Shown: positions 1 through 9,285 of the stretch, piece after piece | Layout: each line of letters begins with the position of its first letter | Numbering within the stretch: the stretch's first letter is position 1 | Source of the DNA: Deltaproteobacteria bacterium | GTDB taxonomy: Bacteria > Desulfobacterota > Desulfarculia > Desulfarculales > Desulfarculaceae | NCBI GenBank assembly: GCA_021811275.1 | Contig: JAJZPI010000011.1 | Location: 1 to 41,985, forward strand | Direction: 5' to 3' | DNA length: 41,985 bases | The notes under the pieces: model-generated | The model's database searches: none | The model's input: only the letters and a program-made list of their open reading frames with translations | What the model was told of the DNA's origin: nothing | Made by a program: the position numbers and the translations under genes

Positions 1-1038
1 CACCTGCTTGTCCAAGGCCGTGAGCGCGGCTTGAACCGCGCCCACGTTGGTGCCCTTGCTGTCGTCGTAGTAGTCCACGCCGTCCACGCTGGCCACGAAG
101 GCCAGGCGGTGGCCCCAGGGACGGTACTCGTCGATGACGCGCTGGATGACCTCGGGAGGGGCTCCGCAGGCCAGGGCGGCCAGGGAGGCGGCCAGCAGAT
201 TGAGGCGGTTGAAGCCGCCCACCAGAGGGCTCTTGGCCGCGCTCAGGCGCAAGGCGCCGTCTGTTCCCCGGTCGATGACCAGATCGTCGCTCTCCAGCCA
301 GCCGCCGGGCCGGCGGGGGCCGACCGCGCCGTAGGCCCAGACCCGGGCCGGGGCCAGGGAGGCGCGCGCGGCCACCTCGGGGTCGTCGGCGCAGAGGATG
401 GCCAGGTCGCCCTCGGCCTGGCGGGCGAAGAGGCGGTACTTGCTGCGGGCGTAGTCCTCGAAGGAGTCGTAGCGGTCCAGGTGGTCGGGGGTGATGTTTA
501 GCAGCACCCCCACCCGGGGCCGGAGCTCGCCGGCGGTGTCGGTTTGGAAGCTGCTCACCTCCAGCACCGCCCAGTCGATCTCCTGGGGGCCCGCGACCAG
601 TTCAGCCAGGGGCGTGCCCAGGTTGCCGCCGCTGAAGACCTTCATGCCTGCATCTTCGAGCATGCGCGCCACCAGGGTGGTCACGGTGGTCTTGCCGTTG
701 GTGCCGGTGATCATCACCGCCGGGGCCTTCAGGAACCTGAAGGCCAGCTCCAGCTCGCCCAGCACCAGGGCTCCCCGCGCGGCGGCGGCGGCCACCTCGC
801 CCCGGCGATGGTCCACTCCCGGAGAGAGCACGATGATCTCGGCCTCGGCGAAATCCCGGTCGCGGTGGCCGCCCAGGGCCAGGCGCGCCCCGGCCTCGGC
901 CAGGCCCCGGGCCCCGGCGGGGTCCTGGCCCTGGTCGGTGGCGATGACAGCCGCGCCCCGGGCCAGGCAGAGCCTGGCCGCCGCCGCGCCGCTGGCGCCA
1001 AGCCCCACCACCAGAACCTTCTTGCCCCTCAGTTCCAC
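1..1038 (-). CDS. murD: UDP-N-acetylmuramoylalanine--D-glutamate ligase (MurD), 3' end outside window
   Basis: MurD adds D-glutamate to UDP-MurNAc-L-alanine in the cytoplasm, the second amino-acid step of peptidoglycan precursor synthesis. The frame is open from a GTG at 1038 to the window edge, giving 346 residues of a family usually about 440-450 long, so about 100 C-terminal residues are missing. It starts with an N-terminal Rossmann-like stretch (KVLVVGLGASG). The Mur-ligase ATP-binding motif GTNGKT lies at residues 112-117, and the Mur ligase signature DDSKGTN is near the window edge. The GTG lies 4 nt after the mraY stop, and GAGGT within the end of mraY can serve as ribosome binding site. 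No ATG gives a better N-terminus. It is the last visible gene of the dcw operon, where murD commonly follows mraY. Confidence 0.95.
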   Translation of the reverse strand, partial: MELRGKKVLVVGLGASGAAAARLCLARGAAVIATDQGQDPAGARGLAEAGARLALGGHRDRDFAEAEIIVLSPGVDHRRGEVAAAAARGALVLGELELAFRFLKAPAVMITGTNGKTTVTTLVARMLEDAGMKVFSGGNLGTPLAELVAGPQEIDWAVLEVSSFQTDTAGELRPRVGVLLNITPDHLDRYDSFEDYARSKYRLFARQAEGDLAILCADDPEVAARASLAPARVWAYGAVGPRRPGGWLESDDLVIDRGTDGALRLSAAKSPLVGGFNRLNLLAASLAALACGAPPEVIQRVIDEYRPWGHRLAFVASVDGVDYYDDSKGTNVGAVQAALTALDKQV

Positions 1039-1042
1039 CGGA

Positions 1043-2125
1043 CTACCTCAGCTTCAGGGTGCTGGCCGCCAAAAGGGCCAGAATGACGGCGATGATCCAA
1101 AAGCGCACGATGACCTTGGGCTCGGCCCAGCCCTTGAGCTCGAAGTGGTGATGCAAGGGCGCCATGCGAAAGATGCGGCGGCCGTGGGTGGCCTTGAAGT
1201 AGCCCACCTGCAGGATGACGCTCACCGCCTCCACCACGAAGATGCCGCCCACCAGCACCAGCAGGATCTCGTGCTTGGTGGCGATGGCGGCGACGCCCAG
1301 GGCCCCGCCCAGGGCCAGGGAGCCGGTGTCGCCCATGAAGACCTGGGCGGGATAGGCGTTGTACCAGAGGAAGCCCATCACCGCGCCCACCACCGCGCCC
1401 AGGAACACGGTGATCTCGCCCACTCCTATCACGTGGGTGATCTGAAGATAGCCGGCGGTCTTGGCGTTGCCGGTCAAGTAGGCCAGCACCAGATAGGTGC
1501 TGGCGGCCACTAGCACCGGCCCGGCGGCCAGGCCGTCGAGGCCGTCGGTCAGGTTCACGGCGTTGCTGGTGCCCACCAGGATGAAGACGGCCAGCGGGAT
1601 GTAGCCCCAGCCCAGGTCCGGCAGCACCAGCTTGAAGAAGGGCACCGAGAGCTGGGTGCTGTAGCCCGGCTTGAAGTAGAGCGCCACCGCCGCCACCAGG
1701 GCCACGCCGGTGAGCGCCAGGAACTTGGTGCGCGCGCTCAAGCCCCCTTCGTTGCGCTTGGCGATCTTTTTCAGATAGTCGTCGGTGGCCCCGACGGCTC
1801 CGAAGCCCAGCGTCACTAGCAGGGAGATCCAGAGATAGAAGTTGGTCAGGTCTCCCCACAACAGCGAGGCGGCGGCCACGGCGAAGAGGATCAGGAGCCC
1901 GCCCATGGTGGGGGTGCCGGCCTTGGCTTTGTGGCTCTGGGGACCCAACTCGCGGATGTGCTGGCCGACCTGCCACTGCTGGAGCTTCCTGATCATCCAG
2001 GGACCCAGCACCAGCACGATGACCAGGGCGGTCAGGACCGCCCAGATGGTGCGGAAGCTTATATAGCGGATGACGTTCAAGCCGCCGATCAGGTCGCGCA
2101 GGGGATAGAGCAGATGGAACAGCAT
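1043..2125 (-). CDS. mraY: Phospho-N-acetylmuramoyl-pentapeptide-transferase (MraY)
   Basis: MraY transfers phospho-MurNAc-pentapeptide from UDP to undecaprenyl phosphate, forming lipid I at the inner membrane. The 360-residue length is normal for the family. Visible signatures are GTPTMGG near residue 70, the acidic pair DD at 115-116, NLTDGLDG at 191-198, MGDTGS, and the C-terminal PLHHHFE histidine motif. Many hydrophobic segments fit the ten-helix topology. The ATG shares its A with the TGA of murF (TGATG), which implies translational coupling. murD follows 4 nt after the stop. No substitution at these motifs suggests loss of function. Confidence 0.98.
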   Translation of the reverse strand: MLFHLLYPLRDLIGGLNVIRYISFRTIWAVLTALVIVLVLGPWMIRKLQQWQVGQHIRELGPQSHKAKAGTPTMGGLLILFAVAAASLLWGDLTNFYLWISLLVTLGFGAVGATDDYLKKIAKRNEGGLSARTKFLALTGVALVAAVALYFKPGYSTQLSVPFFKLVLPDLGWGYIPLAVFILVGTSNAVNLTDGLDGLAAGPVLVAASTYLVLAYLTGNAKTAGYLQITHVIGVGEITVFLGAVVGAVMGFLWYNAYPAQVFMGDTGSLALGGALGVAAIATKHEILLVLVGGIFVVEAVSVILQVGYFKATHGRRIFRMAPLHHHFELKGWAEPKVIVRFWIIAVILALLAASTLKLR

Positions 2126-3528
2126 CAGGCCGCCTCCCCCTGGCCGGTCAGCGCCTTGACTGCCCGCTCCATGGCCATGGCCCGGGAGCCCTTGACCAGC
2201 ACAACATCGAACTCCCCGATTAGCTCCCCCGCGGCGGCCAGGAGATCGGCCATGTCCGTGAAAGCCAGGGCCAGGCCAGGGGCCAGCCCGCCCTCGTACG
2301 CGCCCTCGGCCACCGCCTTGGCGTGCTGGCCCAGGGCCAGCACCAGGGCCACCCCGGCCTGGGCGGCCTCGCGGCCGCCGGCGCGGTGCAGGGCCGGGGC
2401 GTGGTCGCCCAGCTCGAACATGTCGCCCAGCACCAGCGCCCGCCGGCGGCCGCCGGCGATGGTCGCCTGGGCCTCCAGTCCGGCGGCCAGGGAGGCGGGG
2501 TTGGCGTTGTAGGTGTCGTCGATCACCGTGGGCCGGCCCGGCCGGGCCATGACCGTCAGCCGGCCGGGCACCTGGGTGAACTTCTCCAAGCCGGCCTGAA
2601 TTGCCTGGGTTCCCTGGCCCAGAGCGAAGGCCGTAGCGGCGGCGGCCAGGGCATTGGCCACGTTGTGGCGGCCCGGCACCGCCAGGCGCACTCGCACCGG
2701 CTCTTGGCCGGGCAGGTCCAGGGTGAACGCCTGGCGCCCACCCAGGGCGGCCAGGTCGCGAGCGCGCACGGCGCGGGCGTCCCCGGTCTGAATCCCGAAG
2801 CCCAGCACCCGGCAGGCCAGGCTTTCCGCGTAAGGGGCCAGAAGCGGGTCATCCAAGTTGATCACCGCCGTGGCTGAAAAGGAAAGCCCCTGGTAGAGCT
2901 CGGCCTTGGCCCGGGCGATGGCCTCCATGGACCCCAGGAAGCCTATGTGAGCCGGCCCCACGTTGGTGACGAGCCCCACCTCGGGCTGAGCGATTTCGGT
3001 CAGGCGGGCTATCTCTCCGGGGGCGTTCATGCCCATCTCCAGAACGCAGACGGTGTGGCTGTCGTCAAGCTGCATCAGCGTCAGCGGCAGGCCGATCAAG
3101 TTGTTCAGGTTGCCCTTGGTGGCCAGCACCCGGTGGCGTTGGCGCAGGATGGAGGCCAGCATCTCTTTGGTGGTGGTCTTGCCGTTGCTGCCGGTCAGCC
3201 CCGTCACCAAGGCGTCGTGCTCCATCCGCCAGGCCCGGGCCAGCTCGCCCAGGGCGAAGAGCGTGTCGGCCACCTCGATCAGGCAAGCCCCGGGCATCTC
3301 CGGCAGACTGAAGCCCCGGCGCACCAAGGCCCCGGCCGCGCCGGCCGCCAGAGCCTTGGCCACGTAGTCATGGCCGTCGAAGTTGGGACCGGCCAGCGCC
3401 ACGAAGAGCTGCCCCTCGTCCACTTGGCGGGAGTCGGTGCCCACGCCGCTGAAGGGCTCCTCGGGGGCCTGGCCGGAGAGCCGGCCGGCGATGGCCCGGG
3501 TCACGAAGGCGGCGTCCAGTTTAGACAT
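2125..3528 (-). CDS. murF: UDP-N-acetylmuramoyl-tripeptide--D-alanyl-D-alanine ligase (MurF)
   Basis: MurF ligates D-Ala-D-Ala to the UDP-MurNAc tripeptide in the cytoplasm, completing the pentapeptide that MraY uses. The protein has 467 residues, within the usual range. The N-terminal substrate domain contains the TDSR motif near residue 31. The Mur ATP-binding loop GSNGKTT is at residues 113-119, and [10 protein letters not shown] marks the MurF C-terminal region. The start overlaps the end of murE by 8 nt (ATGTCTAA), and the stop overlaps the mraY start by one base, so the gene is embedded in a coupled operon. Confidence 0.98.
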   Translation of the reverse strand: MSKLDAAFVTRAIAGRLSGQAPEEPFSGVGTDSRQVDEGQLFVALAGPNFDGHDYVAKALAAGAAGALVRRGFSLPEMPGACLIEVADTLFALGELARAWRMEHDALVTGLTGSNGKTTTKEMLASILRQRHRVLATKGNLNNLIGLPLTLMQLDDSHTVCVLEMGMNAPGEIARLTEIAQPEVGLVTNVGPAHIGFLGSMEAIARAKAELYQGLSFSATAVINLDDPLLAPYAESLACRVLGFGIQTGDARAVRARDLAALGGRQAFTLDLPGQEPVRVRLAVPGRHNVANALAAAATAFALGQGTQAIQAGLEKFTQVPGRLTVMARPGRPTVIDDTYNANPASLAAGLEAQATIAGGRRRALVLGDMFELGDHAPALHRAGGREAAQAGVALVLALGQHAKAVAEGAYEGGLAPGLALAFTDMADLLAAAGELIGEFDVVLVKGSRAMAMERAVKALTGQGEAA

Positions 3529-5083
3529 GGGCGGCCTCCGGGACGCGCCCCGCCCGCCGAGCCAGGGCCTCCCTGGCCTGCTCGCGGTCGTCGAAGCGCC
3601 GCTTGACCCCGGCCACGATCTGGTAGTCCTCGTGGCCCTTGCCGGCGATGAGCACCACGTCGTCCTGGCGGGCTTGGCCCACGGCCAGGGCGATGGCCAC
3701 GGCGCGGTCGGGCTCGGCCAGGTAGGAGCGGGATTCGGCCCGGTCCAGGCGCTCGATCTCGCGCGCCCCGCCCTGCCTGAGCCCCTGTTCGACCATCGCC
3801 ATGATCGCCAGGGGCTTCTCGCTGCGGGGGTTGTCGCTGGTCAGCACCGCCAGGTCCGCGCCCTTGGCCACTGCCAGGCCCATGAGCGGGCGCTTGCCGT
3901 GGTCGCGGTCGCCGCCGGCTCCGAAGACGCAGATCAGCCGGCCCTTGGCCAGGGGCTTCAAGGCGCCCAGCGCCTTGGTCAGAGCGTCGTCGGTGTGGGC
4001 GTAGTCCACGAAGACCGCGGGCCCGCCCGCCGAGCCGGCCACCCGCTCCAGCCGGCCGGGCACGCCTTGAAGGGACATGATCCCCTGGGCGATGCCACCG
4101 GGTTCGCGGCCCAGGGCCAGGCCCACGGCCGCCGCGGCCAGGATGTTCTGCAGGTTGTACTCGCCCACCAAGGGGGTGCGCAGGGCGAAGCCCCCGCCCG
4201 GCCAGACCACCCGGCAGGCGCTGCCGGCGATGGTCAGTTCCTCGTCCTCGAGGTGGACCTGGGCCGCCGGGGTTAGACCGTAGGTGAGCACGGTCAGGCC
4301 CAGGCCAAGGCAGAGGGCGGCCAGTTCCTCGGCGTGTTGGTCGTCCAGGCAGATCACCGCCGCCGGGCGCTTGCCGGCGGCCCGTGCCGCGGGCAGCAGG
4401 TCGGCGAAAAGCCGGCGTTTGGCCGCGAAGTAGCTGGCCAGGTCGCGATGGTAGTCCAGGTGGTCGCGGCTCAGGTTGGTGAAGACCCCCACGTCGAACA
4501 GGCAGCCATCTGCGCGCCGCTGGTCCAGGGCATGGCTGGAAACCTCCATCACCGCCTGGGCGACGCCCGCAGCGCGCATCTGACCGAAAAGCGCGGCCAG
4601 TGCCACGGGCTCGGGCGTGGTCATGTCCGCGGCCCGGCGCACCTGGCCGTAACGCACCTCCACGGTGCCGATCACCCCCACCGGCCCGCTGGCGGACAGC
4701 GCCGCCTCCACCAGGTAGCTGGTGGTGGTCTTGCCGTTGGTGCCGGTGACGCCCACCAAGGTCATGCCGGCGGTGGGCCGGCCGGCCAGTTCGTCGGCCG
4801 CGTAGGCCAGGGCCAGGCGGCTGTCGGCCACCTTGAGCTGGGGCACCGACTCTATGGCCGGGTCGGGCCGCTCCACCAGGAGCGCCGCCGCCTGGGCCTC
4901 CGCGGCCTGGCGCAAGTAGTCGTGGCCGTCGGCGGCCACGCCCTTCATGGCCGCGAAAAGCATGCCCGGCCCGACCCGGCGCGAATCCGGCGTGATGCCG
5001 GCGATCTCGGCCTCGGCCGGGCCCGCCAGCGCGCAGGCCAGCCCCCGGGCGGTCAGTGCCTGGATGAGGTCGGCGAGCTTCAT
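3521..5083 (-). CDS. murE: UDP-N-acetylmuramoyl-L-alanyl-D-glutamate--2,6-diaminopimelate ligase (MurE)
   Basis: MurE adds the third amino acid of the stem peptide. Starting at the ATG at 5083 the protein is 520 residues, slightly longer than the typical 480-500. The substrate domain has TPDSR near residue 31, and the ATP loop TGTNGKTT is at 113-120. The DNPR motif at about 417-420 is the established marker for meso-diaminopimelate, as opposed to lysine, specificity. This agrees with a Gram-negative wall. The reading frame stays open far upstream inside ftsI, but the ATG at 5083 overlaps the ftsI TGA by one base (TGATG) and gives the family N-terminus. The 3' end overlaps murF by 8 nt. Confidence 0.97.
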   Translation of the reverse strand: MKLADLIQALTARGLACALAGPAEAEIAGITPDSRRVGPGMLFAAMKGVAADGHDYLRQAAEAQAAALLVERPDPAIESVPQLKVADSRLALAYAADELAGRPTAGMTLVGVTGTNGKTTTSYLVEAALSASGPVGVIGTVEVRYGQVRRAADMTTPEPVALAALFGQMRAAGVAQAVMEVSSHALDQRRADGCLFDVGVFTNLSRDHLDYHRDLASYFAAKRRLFADLLPAARAAGKRPAAVICLDDQHAEELAALCLGLGLTVLTYGLTPAAQVHLEDEELTIAGSACRVVWPGGGFALRTPLVGEYNLQNILAAAAVGLALGREPGGIAQGIMSLQGVPGRLERVAGSAGGPAVFVDYAHTDDALTKALGALKPLAKGRLICVFGAGGDRDHGKRPLMGLAVAKGADLAVLTSDNPRSEKPLAIMAMVEQGLRQGGAREIERLDRAESRSYLAEPDRAVAIALAVGQARQDDVVLIAGKGHEDYQIVAGVKRRFDDREQAREALARRAGRVPEAAHV

Positions 5084-7056
5084 CACGCGCCTCCCTCGGC
5101 CGGGCGCAGTACGACCTGCATGGCCTGCTCGTCCAACTGCTGGCCCGGCGCCGGGTTCTGCTCCACCACCCGGCCCCAGCCCTTTACCCGTACCGCCAAG
5201 TTCTTGTCGCGCATGAGCGCTATCACCTGGCGCAGGGTGAAGCCTCTGAGGTCGGGCACACGGCCGGCGGCCAAGGCCGGGACGGGGTCGGCGGCCAGGC
5301 GGGCGGCGCGACCGGGCGCGGCGGCTTGGGCTTCCATGCGGCGCAGCCCCTGGCCGCTGGGGTGCACGCCCAGGCTGTCCAAGGCCGCGCGGGCGATGCG
5401 GGCCCAGGCCGGACCGGCGACCACGCCGCCGTAGTGCTGGCCGCGCGGCGAGTCGATGGTCACCAGGATGGCCACCTTGGGGTCGCCCGCCGGCACGAAA
5501 CCCACGAAGCTGGACATGTATTCGCTGTCGGAGTAGCCGCCGCCGGGATTGAGCTTCTGGGCGGTGCCGGTCTTTCCGGCCACCAGATAGGGGTCGACCC
5601 GGGCCTGGGTGCCGGTGCCTCCGGGCTGGGTGACCTGCGCCAGCATTTCGGTCAAGGCCTTGGCCGCGGCCGGGCTCATGGCGCGGCCGATCTCCTGGGG
5701 CTGGGTCTCCTGCACCAGGCGGCCGCCCGCGTCCACCACCGCCCGCACCAGATGCGGCCGCATCAGCACCCCGCCGTTGGCCACCGCGGCCACGGCCTGG
5801 GTCAGCTGCAGGCCGGTCACCGCGATGCCCTGGCCGAAGCAGATATTGGCCAAATCCACCGGGCGCCAGGAGCGGGCCGGGCGCAGGATGCCACGGCTTT
5901 CGCCGGGCAGGTCCACCGTGGTTTCCTTGCCGAAGCCGAAGGACTGGAAGGTCTGATGAAGGGCCTCCGCCCCCACCGTCTGTCCAATCTTGGCCGCGCC
6001 GATGTTGGAACTGAACTTGATGATCTCCGTCACGCTCAGCTGGCCGTAGTGGTGGGTGTCGTGGATGACCCTGCCGCCCACCATCCATTCCCCGTTTTCG
6101 CAGAAGAAGCGGCTGTCGGGGGTGATCTTGCCGCTGGCCAGGCCGGCGGCGGCCACGAACATCTTGAAGGTGGAGCCGGGCTCGAAGGTGTCGGTGATAA
6201 CCCGGTCGCGGTAACTTTCCTTGGGGTAGCGGCCGAAGACGTTGGGGTTAAAGACCGGCACCGAAGCCAGGGCCAGAATGTCTCCGGTGGCCGGCGCCAT
6301 GACAACAGCCTGACCGCCCTTGGCGTTGTACCTCTGCACCGTGGCGGCCAGAATCTTCTCCACTTGGTACTGCAGGCCCTTGTCCAGGGTGAGGATGAGC
6401 TGATGGCCCTCGGGGGGACCCGACAGCGCGGCGGGGGTGATCTGTATGGTGCGCCCCAAGGCGTCGTGCAGGCTGGCCACCTTTTGCGGTTGGCCGCGCA
6501 GGAGGTGGTCGTACTGCGCCTCCACCCCCTCCAGGCCGCGGGCGTCCAGGCCGGCGAAGCCCAGTACGTGGCAGGCCAGGGAGGTGTAGGGATAGAAGCG
6601 GCGAGGTTCGGTGGTCAGCCCCACTCCGTGCAGCTCCAGGGCGCGCACCGCCTGGGCCCGCTCGGGGTTCACCCGCCGGGCGATCCAGACGAAGCTCTTT
6701 TCCTGCTTGAGCCGCTTGATGACCTCATCAGCGGGCAGGCCCAGGGCCTGGGCCAGCTCGCGGCCGGTCTCCCCGGGGGTGGTGATCGACAGCGGCCGCG
6801 CCCAGACGCTTTCGGTGTCCAGGGAGACGGCCAGCTCCTCCTGGTTGCGGTCGTAGATGACCCCCCGCCGGGGCACGGTCTCCACGTAGCGCAGGATCTC
6901 ACGGTCGGCCAGGGCTCGCAGGCGCTCGTGCTGCAACACCTGCAGGTCGGCGGACCGGCCCAGGAGGATCAGGAAGACCGCCGCGAAGGCCAGCCCGACC
7001 ATCCTGACCCTGAGCCGCGGGCGCTGTTTGCCCATGCCTTCCAGGCTCCCGATCAT
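5083..7056 (-). CDS. ftsI: Septal penicillin-binding transpeptidase with C-terminal PASTA domain (FtsI/PBP3 type)
   Basis: This is a division-specific class B PBP that cross-links septal peptidoglycan in the periplasm. The 657 residues comprise a short cytoplasmic N-terminus, one membrane anchor (about 18-38), a PBP dimerisation domain, and the transpeptidase. All three active-site motifs are intact: STFK at 295-298 (nucleophile S295), SSN at 349-351 and KTGT at 495-498. A C-terminal PASTA domain (about 590-655, starting VPDLRGFTLRQV) is present, as in SpoVD/PBP2x-type proteins, whereas E. coli FtsI lacks it. The start overlaps the ftsL stop by 4 nt (ATGA), and the stop overlaps the murE start by 1 nt. 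Confidence 0.95.
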   Translation of the reverse strand: MIGSLEGMGKQRPRLRVRMVGLAFAAVFLILLGRSADLQVLQHERLRALADREILRYVETVPRRGVIYDRNQEELAVSLDTESVWARPLSITTPGETGRELAQALGLPADEVIKRLKQEKSFVWIARRVNPERAQAVRALELHGVGLTTEPRRFYPYTSLACHVLGFAGLDARGLEGVEAQYDHLLRGQPQKVASLHDALGRTIQITPAALSGPPEGHQLILTLDKGLQYQVEKILAATVQRYNAKGGQAVVMAPATGDILALASVPVFNPNVFGRYPKESYRDRVITDTFEPGSTFKMFVAAAGLASGKITPDSRFFCENGEWMVGGRVIHDTHHYGQLSVTEIIKFSSNIGAAKIGQTVGAEALHQTFQSFGFGKETTVDLPGESRGILRPARSWRPVDLANICFGQGIAVTGLQLTQAVAAVANGGVLMRPHLVRAVVDAGGRLVQETQPQEIGRAMSPAAAKALTEMLAQVTQPGGTGTQARVDPYLVAGKTGTAQKLNPGGGYSDSEYMSSFVGFVPAGDPKVAILVTIDSPRGQHYGGVVAGPAWARIARAALDSLGVHPSGQGLRRMEAQAAAPGRAARLAADPVPALAAGRVPDLRGFTLRQVIALMRDKNLAVRVKGWGRVVEQNPAPGQQLDEQAMQVVLRPAEGGA

Positions 7057-7373
7057 TTGAGCCCCCTGGTCTGCTCGGGCTTGGGGGCGGCCAGGCCGCG
7101 CGCGGCGGCCTCGCGCTCCAGGCGCTCCGGCGAGCGCAGGTTGCCCAACTCGACCTTGAGCCGGCGGGCTATCTCCAACTGCTCGCGCTGGCCGGCCAGC
7201 TCCTGGCTCAGCTCGTAGGAGTGGTTGAGGACCTTGACCGCGGTGTAGGCGTAGAACAGTCCGGCGGCGGTGCCTATGCCCAGCAGAAGGACCAGGGCCT
7301 TGATCCCCGGCGAAAGCCCGGCGACCTCGCTCTCGGAAAGACGGCGGTTGCCCAGGCGCAGGCTGACGTTCAT
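7053..7373 (-). CDS. ftsL: FtsL-like cell division protein
   Basis: This is a 106-residue bitopic membrane protein with a basic N-terminus, one transmembrane helix (about 25-48, KALVLLLGIG...) and a short periplasmic heptad-like segment (YELSQELAGQREQLEIARRL). That is the architecture of FtsL/DivIC proteins, which form a coiled coil with FtsB and FtsQ and activate FtsW-FtsI at the septum. Sequence conservation in this family is low, so the call rests on topology and on the position between rsmH and ftsI, where ftsL sits in most bacteria. It overlaps both neighbours by 4 nt. Confidence 0.85.
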   Translation of the reverse strand: MNVSLRLGNRRLSESEVAGLSPGIKALVLLLGIGTAAGLFYAYTAVKVLNHSYELSQELAGQREQLEIARRLKVELGNLRSPERLEREAAARGLAAPKPEQTRGLK

Positions 7374-8317
7374 AGGGCCTCCCCGGTGCGCGCGGCGGCG
7401 CGCAGGCGGGCCGAACGGGCCCGCGGGTTGGCCTCCACCTCGGCCGCGCCCGCGCGCAGGGCCTTGGGCGTCAGCAGTTCCACCAGGGGTTTCCTGCCGC
7501 AGGCGCAGACCGCCAGCCGGGGCGGGCAGGTGCAGGGCCGGGCCAGACCGGCCAGGGCCCTTTTCACCCGGCGGTCTTCCAGAGAGTGGTAGGAGATGAC
7601 GGCCACCCGGCCGCCGGGGGTCAGCCAGGCGGGCAGCCCGGCCAGGAAACGGTCCAGGCGCCCAAGCTCGTCGTTTACCGCGATGCGCAAGGCCTGGAAA
7701 ACCTGGGTGGCCGGGTGAAGCTTGCGCTTGCGCCGCTCGGCGGCGGGCAGCGCGGCCTCCACCAGGGCGGCCAGGCGCCCGGTGGTGGCGATGGGCGCGC
7801 TCGCGCGGGCGCGCGTCAACGCCCGGGCGATCACCCGGGCGAAGGGCTCCTCGCCGTATTCCCTGAGCAGACGGGCCAGGGCGTTTTCGTCGAGGTCGGC
7901 CAGAAGCTCGGCGGCGCTTGCGCCCTCCGGTCCCATGCGCATGTCCAGAGGGGCGTCATGGCGGAAGGAGAAGCCGCGGCCCGGCTGGTCGAGCTGCATG
8001 GAGCTCACCCCCAGGTCCAGCAATATGCCGTCGGCCTTTCCCACGCCTGTCTCCCTCATGGCCTCGCCCATGCGGTCGAAGCTTTCCCGCCTTAAAACCA
8101 CCCTGCCGCCCAGGCCCCCCAGCCTTTCCGCGGCCAGCTCGAGCGCCGCCGGATCGCGGTCCAGGCCCAACAGCCGCCCATCTGGGGCGCAGGCATTCAG
8201 GATGGCCGCCGCGTGGCCCCCGGCCCCCAACGTGCCGTCCACGTAGAGGCCTCCAGGCCGGGGGGCAAGGACCGCCAGGGTTTCGGCCAGCATGACCGGC
8301 AGGTGGGGCTGGTTCAC
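7370..8317 (-). CDS. rsmH: 16S rRNA (cytosine-1402-N4)-methyltransferase RsmH
   Basis: RsmH (MraW) methylates N4 of C1402 in the 16S rRNA decoding centre using S-adenosylmethionine. The 315 residues match the family. The N-terminus HLPVMLAETL and the SAM-binding segment YVDGTLGAGGHA are typical, as are GILLDLGVSSMQLD and, towards the C-terminus, VAVISYHSLEDRRVK. It is the second gene of the dcw operon, 21 nt after mraZ, and overlaps ftsL by 4 nt. Confidence 0.97.
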   Translation of the reverse strand: MNQPHLPVMLAETLAVLAPRPGGLYVDGTLGAGGHAAAILNACAPDGRLLGLDRDPAALELAAERLGGLGGRVVLRRESFDRMGEAMRETGVGKADGILLDLGVSSMQLDQPGRGFSFRHDAPLDMRMGPEGASAAELLADLDENALARLLREYGEEPFARVIARALTRARASAPIATTGRLAALVEAALPAAERRKRKLHPATQVFQALRIAVNDELGRLDRFLAGLPAWLTPGGRVAVISYHSLEDRRVKRALAGLARPCTCPPRLAVCACGRKPLVELLTPKALRAGAAEVEANPRARSARLRAAARTGEAL

Positions 8318-8338
8318 GGCCGGCCTCTTCCCGCCGGG

Positions 8339-8779
8339 CTAAACGCCCAGCTCGGCCAGGAAGGAGCTCAGATCGCCGAAGCTCTGGCGGATCTGCTCCC
8401 GCTCCTCGTACCAGCGGTCCTTGTCCCAAATCTCGAAGTTGTTCTGCATGCCCACCAGCAGGATCTGGCCGTTCAAGCCGGCCATCTCCCGCAAGGGCTG
8501 GGGGATGAGTACGCGGCCCTGCTTGTCGCAGAGGCAGTCGGTGGCTCCGCTGATGTAGTAGCGCCGGAAGGCCTGCACGCGCGGGTCCACCTGCGACAGA
8601 CGGCTGACCTTGTCGGCCATGGTCCGCCAGTCCTCCTGGGGGTAGGACACCAGGCAACGGTCGGACGTGGTTATGACCAGGCGCTCGTCGCGCTTGGCCT
8701 TGAGCACGTCGCGGAAGCGGGCTGGAATGGCCAGCCTGCCTTTGCCGTCCAGGGTGTGGATCGACCAGCCTGTGAACAC
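8339..8779 (-). CDS. mraZ: Transcriptional regulator MraZ
   Basis: MraZ is a ring-forming DNA-binding protein with two SpoVT/AbrB-like half-sites. It binds repeated boxes upstream of its own gene and represses the dcw operon. The product has 146 residues. Both half-motifs are visible (DGKGRLAIPARFRD and DKQGRVLIPQPLRE). I chose the GTG at 8779 because it gives the family N-terminus (V/M-FTGWSIHTLDGKGR) and is preceded by GGAGGGGG about 5 nt upstream. The frame stays open to 9109 upstream, but that extension runs through the promoter and operator and has no MraZ homology. Confidence 0.96.
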   Translation of the reverse strand: MFTGWSIHTLDGKGRLAIPARFRDVLKAKRDERLVITTSDRCLVSYPQEDWRTMADKVSRLSQVDPRVQAFRRYYISGATDCLCDKQGRVLIPQPLREMAGLNGQILLVGMQNNFEIWDKDRWYEEREQIRQSFGDLSSFLAELGV

Positions 8780-8806
8780 TCGGCCCCCTCCGGCCTCGGT
8801 TCCTAC

Positions 8807-8857
8807 CCCACAATTCCCCACTAAATACCACCGGGTCCCACTATAGAGGGTTCCCAC
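8807..8857 (-). promoter_or_regulatory. MraZ operator: array of GTGGG boxes
   Basis: On the minus strand, GTGGG boxes lie at 8807-8811, 8817-8821, 8827-8831 (variant GTGGT) and 8837-8841, exactly 10 bp apart. A further box is at 8853-8857. MraZ operators in other bacteria are TGGG-type direct repeats with 10-bp periodicity placed at the mraZ promoter, so this is almost certainly the autoregulatory site. The fourth box overlaps the -10 element, which fits repression by occlusion. Confidence 0.88.
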
Positions 8858-8869
8858 CAGCCATGTCAA
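8840..8869 (-). promoter_or_regulatory. Sigma70-type promoter of the dcw operon (proximal)
   Basis: Reading the minus strand, a perfect -35 TTGACA (8864-8869) and a -10 TATAGT (8840-8845) are separated by 18 bp. Transcription would start near 8833, about 54 nt before the mraZ GTG. The overlap with MraZ boxes supports this as the regulated promoter. Confidence 0.82.
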
Positions 8870-8968
8870 CAATAAATAAAGAAAAATCACCCGCGAGGAC
8901 CGCGCGGCGAGGATCGCCCTCCACCCCCCGCAAAACCTAGGGATGGACATTCCACTTTCAGCGCCAGA

Positions 8969-8997
8969 CTTATACAACAATCCATAATCAATGACAA
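8969..8997 (-). promoter_or_regulatory. Possible second, distal dcw promoter
   Basis: On the minus strand, TTGTCA (8992-8997) and TATAAG (8969-8974) are separated by 17 bp, in an AT-rich pocket of an otherwise GC-rich region. A transcript would run through the MraZ operator and carry a leader of about 180 nt. This is sequence match only. The stretch 8998-9285 up to cheA holds an AT-rich segment with a T-run near 9121-9128 but no motif I can assign to cheA. Confidence 0.5.
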
Positions 8998-9285
8998 TAA
9001 CGTCAGGGATAAGGCTGAGATCTCGCGGGCGGGATTTCCTCCCCCTGGGGGCGATGCGCGAGGGCGGTGGAGCATGGTGGGGAGAAGGCCCCGGCAGCGG
9101 GACCCCCATGGATTTACGTCTTTTTTTTCAGAGCGCTTAACTTAACCCTTTTTAATGTGTTAATGTCTGTCTGGTAAACTTCCTACCAGGCCCGTATGGG
9201 CAGGCGGGGCTTGGCCCGGCCAAGCGTGAGGGTATTGTTTTGCCCGGCGCGGGGGAGCCGCCCGAGCCCGTTGGAGGCAGCAGCC

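Noticed and set aside
5084-6088. Upstream extension of the murE frame
   Set aside because: It lies antiparallel-frame inside ftsI and is low-complexity Gly/Arg/Pro. The ATG at 5083 gives the family N-terminus and a TGATG overlap.
8780-9109. Longer mraZ start
   Set aside because: The extension runs through the promoter and MraZ boxes and has no similarity to MraZ.
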